From positions 38,169,742-38,233,741 of the forward strand of contig CM064873.1 in NCBI GenBank assembly GCA_032719365.1: a DNA stretch of 64,000 nucleotides. Reading direction: 5' to 3'. The translations under genes and the position numbers were made by a program. How positions within the stretch are numbered: position 1 is the stretch's first letter; each line of letters begins with the position of its first letter. Under the pieces are notes generated by a model, which had not been told where the DNA came from, did no database searches, and saw nothing but the letters and a program-made list of their open reading frames with translations. Of this stretch, positions 1 to 10,517 are shown piece after piece. Source of the DNA: Prinsepia uniflora. Taxonomy: Eukaryota; Streptophyta; Magnoliopsida; Rosales; Rosaceae.

Positions 1-349
1 GACAACCTCGAAGCACAACTGCACTCCTCCACCTCGAATCTGTCGTCGACGGTCGAACCTTGAAGCACAACACTCCTCGACCCTCGACCAACAGCACACC
101 TCGACCCCTCCGCTTCTCTCAGCCTCCTCCTCGACCCTCCACGACGATGGCTCCACCCCGCTAGTCATCTATGCTCTCCCAGGCTCGCCGTCCCCTTACA
201 GCCGCCTCTCACCGTCACATCAGACAGAGCCCATGAGAAAATTCCAGACGGCTCTAGAAGCTTCCACACAAAGAAGTGATCGATCAATTGATCTCTCTCA
301 AACCCAAACTCGTGGTTTTTAAGCGATGCAAGTGAAACTGAAACACTGC
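1..349. other. CT-rich stretch, no gene recognised
   Basis: This stretch is rich in CTCGAC-like words on the plus strand and has no long reading frame. I recognise no protein, RNA or transposon end. It could be the flank of the hAT element or its 5' terminal region, but I could not find a terminal inverted repeat or an 8-bp target duplication. Confidence 0.3.
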
Positions 350-814
350 GTTTCTAATTTTAACTTTAACATTTTTTTGGGGGGTCAAATACCCTTTTTG
401 TTTTCCTTATTATTTTCCTATTTAAACTTTTTTCACAATTTCAAATAATAAGTAAAATAAATTTTAGTAATTTATGTTTTATTTTCGAATATATATTTTA
501 ATTTAGAACATATGCTTAATTTAAAATACATGTTTAATGTGAAAAATGGTTTAACTCGCATATTTAGAATATATGTTTTAATTTAAAATATATGTTTCAA
601 TTTATGTTTTAATTTAGAATACATGTTTAATCTAAAATTTGGCTCCTTTTGTATATTTGGTAATATATGTTTTAATTTACGAATATAAGTTTTAATTGAA
701 ATAATTTAAATAATGTGAATATAATTTAGAATTATTTTTTTTAATTTATTATTATTATTATTATTTTTCATTATCAAATTCTAATTATTTTTCATGTTAC
801 TTAGATTTCGTAAT
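350..814. repeat. AT-rich hAT 5' region with repeated ATGTTTTAATTTA-like words
   Basis: Directly upstream of the hAT start codon the DNA is very AT-rich. Variants of the word ATATGTTTTAATTTA recur about eight times between 470 and 700, sometimes as AATATATG or ACATGTTTAAT. Short repeats near element ends are common in hAT elements, where transposase can bind them. That role is inferred here; simple AT-rich promoter sequence is an alternative. Confidence 0.35.
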
Positions 815-958
815 ATGGTTAGTGGAAGTGCAAGTGAAAGCCGGCCAAAATCTAGACGAATTGACCCAGCATGAAAATATGCCATTACAATTCCTGGAAA
901 TAAAAACGGTGTCATATGTTCGTTTTGTCAACATTAGTTCGAGAGTGAAGGCATAATG
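815..958 (+). pseudogene. hAT transposase segment 1: BED zinc-finger start
   Basis: This is the N-terminal exon piece from the ATG at 815. After about 15 residues it reads like a BED finger (IDPA, stop, KYA; then GVICSFCQH). Codon 20 is TGA where BED fingers normally have the Trp of DPAWKY, and codon 41 is TAG. The piece ends at 954-958 (TAATG), the left copy of a 5-bp duplication made by the solo LTR at 959-3921. Confidence 0.85.
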
Positions 959-1431
959 TGACACGACCCATCTCAATCCCCCCGGGATTACCGTGGGATG
1001 TGTCATGCTCCCGTCTGACACGAAGTATCAGACAAGGGATAACCTAAAGCCATTGCCCCAACGAGCTTCGAGAGTGCACAAGGATCGGTGGAGGAGGCAT
1101 GCAATGTCCCCGTCTCTGCTGCAGTCGCATCCGTGATCAACCTGAAGGACATTGAAAACAACAAAGGCTGTGAGTGGACGAAAATAAATAAGTTCATAAA
1201 ACACATTTCACAAAGATATTTATTGCCCTTCAATAAAAACGTATGCATGCATCAAAAACCAGTAATTAAACTATTTATTAAAACAACCATTAGGGCCTTA
1301 ACCCAGAAACCGTAACTCAAAACCAAATGTGGGAACTCAGCCCAATACCGTAAAACCAAATTCCAATTCCAAGTGGGCCATCGCCTAAACCACAACCATA
1401 AATAACATTAAGAAAAACCTGTTTAAACCAT

Positions 1432-1582
1432 CCTGGGCATCCCAGATGCCTAGCGTCCCAGACGCTCGACGTCCTAGACGTCATATCTCACGGTATAATA
1501 ATAAGCAACGCGTGCTGCCCGGGGTCTCTCCAAGTCCATATCTCTGACATCCTAGATGTCTGACGTCCCAGACGTCCAATCA
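1432..1582. repeat. GACGTC-like decamer array in LTR 'A'
   Basis: Short units of about 9-10 bp recur: CCCAGATGC, CTAGCGTC, CCAGACGCT, CGACGTC, CTAGACGTC. Several contain the palindrome GACGTC, the core of bZIP/CRE-type sites. Similar arrays lie in other LTRs of the window (about 19772-19945, 46907-47042 and 49682-49845). Enhancer function is only inferred. Confidence 0.6.
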
Positions 1583-1877
1583 TAGTAATCCTGCTCCTGA
1601 GTCATCATACGGTTTGGTAGCTCCGTATAATGATCCCTCGCAGGCAATGCACCGTGACTTCCCCAGTGTCCCAGACACCTGGAGGAGACCATCACATATC
1701 CTCATATCAAGATGGTTTATGGAAAACAGTTTATCAATCATTTCAAACATCTCAAGGGCCCTGCCCGGAATTCCCATGAAACCATCACAAGTCCAAACAC
1801 CTGATTTTCAAATCCAAAACCATATATTCAAATCCATTTAAGGTCCCCGACCCTAAATCACATTTATAACCAACTGG

Positions 1878-2100
1878 GCCTCATGCCCGATTTCGTAAAT
1901 CAACTGGGCCCACGGTCCAATTTCGTAAATCAAATGGGCCCCTAGCCCGATTATATAACTCAAATGAGTCTCAGCCCTATTTCGTAAATAACTGGGCCCC
2001 TAGCTCGATTTCATAAAGCAATTGGGCCCCCGGCCCTATTACGTAACTCAATTGGACTCTAAGTCCGAGGTTTCCAAAACAATTGGGCCTCATGCCCGAG
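1878..2100. repeat. About 30-bp tandem GGGCC/GGCCC minisatellite in LTR 'A'
   Basis: Roughly eight imperfect units each contain ACTGGGCC, a short variable spacer, then a CCCGATTTCGTAAATCA-like stretch. The GGGCC and GGCCC halves can pair, so each unit could form a small hairpin. Units differ mainly in the spacer. Confidence 0.7.
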
Positions 2101-3921
2101 TTTATCATTCCAATTTCAAAACCATTTCATGAAATCATGTCTGAAACCATAAGTATGGAAACTCAGTGTAAAACCGAAAAAACCTCGATTTACGTGCAAG
2201 TACATAAATCGCCTCGAAATGCGTGAAACCATATAATTCACCAATATACAAATCAACATCATATAATCACAATCATAATCCATATAAAATAGTTATGCAT
2301 GCATAAATTTTATAAAACCAAAGTCCACTCACAGACCATCCTACGATGCGCGTCGATACGCGTGTCATAGGCCTTCCCGAGCCTCGTCACTATCACCGGA
2401 ACTTCCAGACCTATCCAAATCACATTAGAGGGTCACTAACCTCTTCATTAACCTCCTATCAAAGTCCCGTAATTTTTCCGAATTTTTAACTATTTTTAAA
2501 CTTGATTCAAAACCTTCGGACGTCTCGAACAATATCGAAACGGTGTCCGATTGACACGAATCCAATCCCAAAATATTCATTACATCGAATAGATTATTTC
2601 ACATGTTGAACACTTCCCCATTAGACCCATCACGTGCCTCCACGCGCCGCGGTAAGCGGCTGCGCGTGAAGCCCACGCGCGTGAACAGTGTCATCCCATA
2701 CCTCGCACTGAACCCGGTCCTTTGGTTTTTCCGGTTCGACAAAACCGGTGAACCAGTCTGGCCGGTTCTCAGCCAACACTCAGCCATTTCCTACGGGGGC
2801 TTCTTCCTACGTGTTCTTCTAGGTCCAATTAAGAGGTTTATGAAATTAAAATCAAGAAAACACGTCTAGATCTTTACCTCTGAACAAAAACCCGAAGCCC
2901 AGATTTTTCGATCGTCCTTCCTCTCGATCCAGCCCACTTCGAGCCTCGAAATCAGGTCCATTGTGTTCGTCTCTGTCCCTAGGTCTTATTAGAAGCAACC
3001 AGGAGTTTAAAATCACAAATAAAACTCGACTTTTTAAGGTTTGAACACAGAGGAGCTCTCGGGTCAACTTACCTTGCCGTGAACCACCGTGGTCACCGCC
3101 GTTCCTTTGCCGCCTCCCGTCATCTGTCACTATCTCAGTCACTCATATGGCTGTGCACACACAGTAGAGATGGTGAGGTGAGAGATATGTGTGTTTGTAT
3201 GGGAGAAGGAAAATGGGGTATCAGGTTGAGTTATATCAGAGATGGTGGAATCTATTCAGAATAGGAGGGAGGAGATGGACGGTCTGGATTGAGGGCATAG
3301 ATCAGATGAAGGGCCTAGATCAAAAGGTGGATTAAGTGGGAATTTTTTAAATAATTTAAATCCTAATATTTTAATCCAATCTCACGAATCAAGGCATAAG
3401 TCCATATTTTAAGGTTGTTGGTCCATGGGCCCCACTTAGAATGTCTGACCCAATCAGAATAAGCCACGTATCCTCGCCTCGTAATGCGCTTATAGTGAAA
3501 TCGAACTTCCATGACCCGTAACTTTCCCGTTCGAAGTCCGATTTCAGCGTGCCGCCTGTCTATGGATTCGTGTCATCCCGATCTACGTAACAGTTCTAGT
3601 CCCTCGGCGATCGGACCTCCCGATCAAAAAGTCAACATTTTGCTCCTATTAACCAAAATTACCAAAATGCCCCTTAACTTCCGAACGTCAGAACTTCCTC
3701 CTCGAATGTCGGAATCGAACGTGCCACCTGTCTATGAACTCGTGACGTCCCAAACTACGTCACGGTCATCGGTCAAAGTCCATTTGACCGCCCAAATTAA
3801 AAGTCAACATTTTACCCACGACTAGGGGCAAAACGGTCATTTTGCATCGTTCATCCGATTTCGCCCAACTAATCATGATTCGTTACTAATCTAATCCCGA
3901 AATTCGGGAGGGGTCGTTACA

Positions 3922-4758
3922 TAATGCAATTAAAGTTTCATCTAGTAGGTTTTGATCCGAAAAAAAAATGTTCAAAAATGCAAAGATGTACCTAAAGCTA
4001 TTAAGGATGAGGTCAGAGCATAGATCAAAAGTAAAGATACTGCTAAATAGAATAAGAATATGATTGGTGAGAACATGCGAGCTGGCTTGAGAGGAGATCC
4101 AATGGACACTAAAACGAGCATTCAAATTAATGATAGGGATGATGAAGATGATGATGATGGATTCGCTTATCCTACATATTTGCATAGATCTGAGAGAGCA
4201 GCATATCGCTCTGCTGTAAATGCATCGAATGATGAGGCACGGCGAAGTGTTGACACTTGTGGAGTTGGTAACATGCGTGGTGCTCAACGAGCAAGTAGCA
4301 GTCGTCAACAACCTCAATAGATGCATCGTTCACAAAGTTTGCGTAATCCATTTCCAATTCCTCCATAACCAAAGCTCTACAAAGCGAGACGAAATCAACA
4401 GAAAACTGTAAAATCTATGTGGAAAGGAACAAAAGAGAAGTTGGGTCGATACATAAGCAAATTTTTTATATATGAAGGCGTGGCTCCAAATAAAGCCAAC
4501 TCTCATCATTTTAAGAATATGATTATTGAAGCCCAACGATCAGCTATTTAATAAATTTATTTTTGATATATTTTTATTTAACTTATGAAATAGAATTAAA
4601 TGCTAACTTATGTTTTAGTTTGCAGGTGAAAGCGTGTCCACTCCTTCTCCATATGAAGTGAAAAATAAATATCTTCCTATGAAGTATGAAGATATGACGG
4701 CGTATGTGGAGCAACAAAAGCGACAATGAGAAACTTATGGATGTACCATAATGTGTGA
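3922..4758 (+). pseudogene. hAT transposase segment 2: rest of BED finger, acidic linker, DUF659 start
   Basis: The reading resumes after the TAATG duplication with QLKFHLVGFDP, the His-containing end of the BED finger. A +1 shift occurs at the A-run near 3960, after which KCKDVPKAIKDEVRA follows and runs into several stops. An open stretch from 4060 encodes an acidic linker (DDEDDDDGFAYP). KSMWKGTKEKLGRYISKFF near 4420-4480 is typical of the start of the DUF659 region. An intron with a degraded donor appears to lie at about 4549-4617. The segment ends at 4754-4758 (TGTGA), the left duplication of the next insertion. Confidence 0.85.
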
Positions 4759-5658
4759 TGACAGGACCCGTCCCAATCCCCCTAGATTATCGTGGGACAT
4801 GCCTGCTCCTATCTGACATCGCGTGTCAGACTAGGATAAACTCGTCACCCGCTCGGGGTCCATTAGAGTACGCCAGGATCGACTGTGGCATGTGATGTCT
4901 CGATCTCTACTACAGCCTGCATCCGCTATCAACCTGAAGGGTATTAAAACCATAAAAGTTGTGAGTGGACAAAACAACAGTTTATAAAACTCATTTATAT
5001 CGAAAATACATTTATACCCTTCACGTAAAAGTATGCATGCATCATAAAATAGTTATTTCAAATACTTACTCGGAAGCAAGACGTATTGCTTCCCAAATCA
5101 AAACACAGTGAAAACTGCTTCTCAATCGAAGCCAGTACCTAAGTAAGGTCTCAGCCCCAAACCATATCATACAGGGTCTCATTCCAAAACCAGAAAACAC
5201 AAACAGAACCTCGGCCCAAACCATATAACACGTGGGAACACATCCCATGGGAACTCATCCCAATATCAATTGCGATTCTAATCCTAGCACATGTGCACAT
5301 TGACAGGACTCATCCCAAATCCCCCGGGATTAACGTGGGACGTGCCTGCTCCCGTCTGACACGAAGTGTCAGACAAGGGATAATTCTATCCTTTGCCTAA
5401 CCGGGACTATCAGAGAGCACCAGGATCTGGATGAGGAATATGATGTCTCGTCTCTGCTACAGCCCGCATCAGCGATCAACCTGAAGGGCATTAAAAACAT
5501 GAAAGCTGTGAGTGGACAAAACAAATAATTTTATAAAAACATTTTCATAAAAGACCTTTATGCCCTTCACTAAAAATATGTATGCATTCGAAAACCATTT
5601 CTCAAACATAGAACACGGGGCCTTGGCCCAAATCCAAAATAAGGAAACCCAGAACGAG

Positions 5659-6086
5659 TGACACGACCCATCCCAATCCCCCCGGGATTAACATGGGATG
5701 TGTCATGCTCTCGTCTGACACGAAGTGTGAGACAAGGAATAATACATACCTCTGCCCATAAGGGGCTCTCAAAGCGCGCCAGGATCAGTGGAGAAGTGCG
5801 ATGTCTCGATCTCTGCTACAGCCCGCATCCATGATCATAACTTTTCCATCCGACGTCCGATTTTGGCATGCCGCCTGTCTATGAATTCGTATCAACTCGA
5901 TCTTCGTAACGGTCCTTGGCCCTCGACCATTGGGCTTCTCGAGTCAAAAGTCAACAGTTTACCCACGCCTAGGGGAAAATGGTCATTTGTACCGTCCGTT
6001 CGGTTTCACTCAACTAATCACCGATTAATCTCATTACTCCTTCATTAGTCACTAATCTAATCCGGAATTCGGGACGGGTCGTTACA
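5659..6086 (-). repeat. 3' LTR of element C
   Basis: TGACACGACCC to GGGTCGTTACA, 428 bp, directly followed by the polypurine-tract complement at 6087-6101. It keeps only the two outer parts found in the roughly 2.9-kb LTRs: the GTCTGACACGAAGTGT start and the tail with the CAAAAGTCAAC motif. Confidence 0.78.
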
Positions 6087-6101
6087 ACCTTCCCCCCTTA
6101 A
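6087..6101 (-). other. Polypurine tract of element C
   Basis: On the minus strand this reads TTAAGGGGGGAAGGT immediately before TGTAACG, the start of the LTR. That is the normal place for the plus-strand primer of an LTR retroelement. Confidence 0.75.
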
Positions 6102-9100
6102 ATAATTTTGTCCTCGAAATTCCAACTGACTCGGTTCCACATCCACCTCGTGGAAAACAAGTTCAACCTCACATCATGTGTACGCGTGTACACCCACTAA
6201 CTAGCACAATACTTGTCTACACCGAGATGTTCCATCACGAACTCACCTCGTATCGACTGTACTCGACCACCGAGTGAAATTGAACACACGATACGAGCAC
6301 TTGACATTTCTACCCTTACTCAGACACATTCAGCTTAATGGTTTCTCTCAATCACTAATACACTCTGGCATCTGCTCCCAATGGGAGTCACAAAATCTTA
6401 CTCATCAACCCACGCTGACACATTCAGCCAAACTGTCATCACTTGGCTAGTCGTAAATCAATCCTACATCTTTCCTGCATCGAGAGTTACCAAATATCAC
6501 AATTTCTCTGTATTTCCTGAATTTTATTACACATTCCATAATGCCGCGCTAAACCGTCACTCACGGCTCCATGGTCACAATTCGAATCACTGATACACCC
6601 TGACTCACTCTAGAGTCGTACCAAATTACCTCGTACCAAAATTTCCTCATAATTCATGCTACCATTAGTAAGCGTCTCAGAGCAGCCAATCCACACAAAA
6701 CGACCCTTGGTTACACCAACCACCAACTCACTCAACTTGAGTATACGTATACCAACATCTCACTCGAACTGTAGGTAACCGGACCCCATCGAATACTTGC
6801 CCAGTAGTAATACACATCCCAACTCTGAGGTTCCATTAGCCATCCACGGCTCTGAGCACCTGCTCATACAATCACTGAATCCGTCAACATCACTCTGCCA
6901 AGTGCATTGTATTCAACGTCCAGTTCACGTCCACAACCAATCCAATCATATCGGAACTAAGTCGACTACCAACACGCTCAACCACACACCACTGGTACAT
7001 CCTATGTACTGTCACCAGGCACCACTCAGACTATCCAGTATCGTTCCTCGCACAACATACAGGCTACGTACATCCATCCTCCAACTAGTCCACTACATGG
7101 TTCGTAGTCAATTATTATTTAATACTGGGGTTCATCTGTCCAATCGCACACTAGCCAAATCGATTACTCCAACTCATCATCCATTCTGAGTCCCATGGTC
7201 ACCCCACCAGCATCACAACGTCTGCTCCCAACCCTGTAATCCAACACGTACAAATCTGACTCACTCTTTCCAAGGCGTACCCATTCATGCCAATAGAGCA
7301 TCCAATCTCAGCCACGTCTACCGAGACGCACTAACAACAAACCTATCAGTTACCCGCTTAAACGATTTTCGAACCACATTCGATTGACTTCGAAAGGAAT
7401 ACAATCCTATTGTCCACATATCCAAGGCTGACCAAATCCAACCTCTTCGGATACCCACTCGTTCACAAAGTTAATTACCCAATCCAATTCGTAACCATCT
7501 CAACTCACTCAAGTACCGTCTCATATTGGATTAACTTCGAAAAGAGTTCAGTCCCAACATTCCCATATCCAAATATTCACGACGAGGTAATAAACTCTCC
7601 ACCTAACCTGATCAACAAGGTCACGAGCCAGATCCAACACCTCGTCACCCGACTGGTAACCTCACGATCCTAGATTGTCACAATGCCCAATGTCCACAAC
7701 ATCACAATCCTGATCCACCTAGGATCCACACATGCTCACTTAGCTAACAATTCACCTGACATCTGATCTTAGGGTCCCACCCTCTTTGAATCCTTCGTTA
7801 GTCACATCATTTCTCAACTATTTTCACATCTAATCACTTAGTCGAAAACGAAACTCGTCTACACTGTGGGTTCTTTCCAATTTCTCATATCGATCCTTTT
7901 CATTCCACCTAGGAAAAATAAAGGATGATCCAAGACGATGATGTAACGACCCGGAGGTTCAAAAAGGCGAAATTTGGAAATTTTGAGGAAAATGACGATT
8001 TTGCCCCTAGGTAATGGGCGAACGGTTGACTTTTTACTCGGGCGGTCAAACAGACTTTGACCGATGACTGTGACGTAGTTCGGGATGTCACGAGTTAATA
8101 AACAGGTGGCACGCCCGATTCTGACATTCGAGGACGAAGTTATGACGTTCGGAAGTTCAAGGGCATTTTCGTAATTCGGACGAAAAGGGGGAAATGTTGA
8201 CTTTTTGTTTGACCACTAATTTTCACGCAAACTGAGGATCGTTAGGTAGGTCTCGATGCCCTGAGTCCGTAGACAGGCGCCACGCTGAAAACGGACATCG
8301 GACGGGCGAGTTACGGGTCTAGAAAGAGGAAGGGCATTTTGGTAATTTTGAGCAGAAGGGCAGAATGGTAATTTTTACTGTTGGAAATCGAATCAGCCGT
8401 GAGTGGGGTTGTGGTACATTTGGAATTAGAAAGACATAGAGCAGTAATGGAATTGTTTATGCAATTTGGTGTTGGAACTGAACACGGGTATGCACTGGTG
8501 GGTTTGGGAACAAGTGTTGTGCTGGGCTTGAATTTGAAAAAACAAATACAGAGTATGGGCAGGAGTATGAGTGTGTGCACGAATGAGGTTGGGAGCACCG
8601 TTGCTCTTGTTTTGTTTATACATTGAGTAAGGGAACATAGACAGAGGCAAAGCACGGGTGTGTTCAGTTGTGAGTGGGGTGGAAATTGGGGCTTGAAACT
8701 GGGTGGTGACATTGAACTGAACAGACAGAGCACGGGATGAATTTGGTAACGTTGGTGTCTTTGATACTTCCCAAGAGCGAATTGAGAGAAAGTGAGAACG
8801 GGAAAGGAGTTAAGGGGGGAAAGAGCAGAGCGTTGAGACTGAGAGAGGAAGGAATGGGATGAAAATGGCGAGAGAAGAGCTCAAAATCCGAAACGGATCC
8901 TTGAGAGAGTGAGAATTTGATTTTGAGTTAGAGGGCAGCCCAAGCCAAATTAAGGTTCGAATAAGCTTTCTGAGACCTTAATTAGTCGATCCAAATCGAG
9001 AAATTCGAAGTGCGAAGCTCGTGGAGCCATGACCAGACATGACGAAATTCCAGAAATCACGAGCTTGTGTTCGTGCATTTGGAGGAATTGAACCGGGTCG

Positions 9101-9182
9101 AACACGCGAGTCGCAGACCCGTTTCACAGAGGAGTCGGGTGAGGAAGACGACTGTGCAGTACTGTAGCGGGCGCGTGAGCCT

Positions 9183-9210
9183 CACGCGCAGCCGCTTTCA
9201 GCGGCGCGTG
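9183..9210. repeat. GC-rich hairpin of LTR D
   Basis: Outer arms CACGCGC and GCGCGTG and inner arms GCCGCT and AGCGGC pair almost perfectly around a TTC loop. The same structure lies at the equivalent place in nearly every LTR here, for example 48151-48178, 50849-50876, 59067-59094 and 62367-62395. Confidence 0.8.
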
Positions 9211-10271
9211 AGGGCGCGTGGGCCGGATTCTCCAGGTGAGTTCAAAACGACTTTTGTCCTATACATTGTAACTGACATTTTAGCGTTGGTTTTGAATTTA
9301 TCGGATACCGTTTCGATGTTGTTTCGAGGGTCCGAAGGTTCAAGTTACGTTTTTAATTAACGTTTAATTCCATAAAAATTATGGGAAATTAGTATGATGT
9401 TATTGGAGTCCTTAGGGACGCTGAGGAATTTTTTCGGAAAGGATTCGAGATTCCTGGAAAATGTCGAAAATTACGGGAGCGCGTGTAGCGCGAAAAACGG
9501 GAATTATGGACGGTGTTTGAGTGGACTTTGCTTTCAAAATTTAATGCATGCATAAATATTTCTATGATTTCTATGATTATGATTATGACTTTTGATAATT
9601 TCGATTCCGTATTTATACGTATTTTTTATATGCATACGAAATTGCACGTATTTCGAGATTATGGTTTCTCTTATGCTTTGATGATGGTTTAACGAACGAT
9701 TTTATATGATTGTGCGTATCATGATTTAATGATGTTTCGATTATGATTGTGATTATGATTTACGGTTTTGACACGTATTTCGAGATTATTATGGATTTGC
9801 GCGTTTTACGAGATTTCGAGTATATCGTGTTTTGATCATGATTTTGATGAATTGACTTTGGGATTTGAAATGAGATTTGTGTTCAAAGATTTAAAATGGA
9901 TTTTGGAAAAGGTGATTTCGGGCTTGATGCCCAGGGCATAAAAGTAATTTTGATGAACGTGATTTCGGCTTTCGGAAGTTTGAAAATGGATTCCTGGTTT
10001 GGGTTCGGAATGACGATTTCGGATGCCGGCCTACGGAATCATCGTTACGAATTCGAATTCGGGAATGGATGACGGTTTGATAAAGTGATTTGATATGATT
10101 ATACATGTCCCGTTTTTAATGATGATTTGATTATGTTTTGTGTAGTAAGATTTTGGAGATTTGAATGTGAAATTCGGACATGAGTCCTATGTTGACAAAA
10201 TGTGATTTCGGTTTGGTTTTGGAATTTGGATCACGATGGATCCCGAGTTTGTTGTGATTGAAAAATGGTTT

Positions 10272-10517
10272 GGGTTTAAAGACCCGTTGAAAACTGTTTT
10301 GGGTTTAAAGACCCGGATATGGCTGGATATGATTTTGAGTTTAAAGACTCGGTTAATTGATGACGGGGGAGGGCCCTTAATGAGTTTAAAGACTCGTGAG
10401 TTCAAGGACTCGGTTATTGTGATACCCTCGAGGCCTATTGATTATGTTCTGAGTTTAAAGACTCGTTGATATCCCGGGAAGGCCTGATTATGTGAATGGT
10501 TTTGAGTTTAAAGACTC
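10272..10517. repeat. Array of seven GAGTTTAAAGACTC-like palindromes in LTR D
   Basis: Copies start at 10272, 10301, 10337, 10382, 10398, 10451 and 10504. Two have GGG/CCC arms (GGGTTTAAAGACCC) and the rest GAG/CTC arms. Arm changes are matched on both sides, so pairing is kept. Confidence 0.85.

Larger units (their letters stand above)
959..3921 (-). mobile_element. Solo LTR 'A' of a Ty3-gypsy element, in the hAT BED-finger exon
   Basis: The unit starts TGACACGACCC and ends GGGTCGTTACA, so in its own direction (minus) it reads TGTAACGACCC to GGGTCGTGTCA. It is flanked by a perfect TAATG duplication at 954-958 and 3922-3926. No pol or gag frame, primer-binding site or polypurine tract is present, and the two ends are not direct repeats of each other. 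It is therefore a solo LTR of 2963 bp rather than a small complete element. It carries the GACGTC array, the GGGCC minisatellite and the GC hairpin shared by its relatives. Confidence 0.88.

Noticed and set aside
959..3921. Possibility that unit A is a small complete retroelement
   Set aside because: The first and last few hundred bases are not direct repeats of each other, and there is no primer site or polypurine tract inside, so it is a solo LTR.
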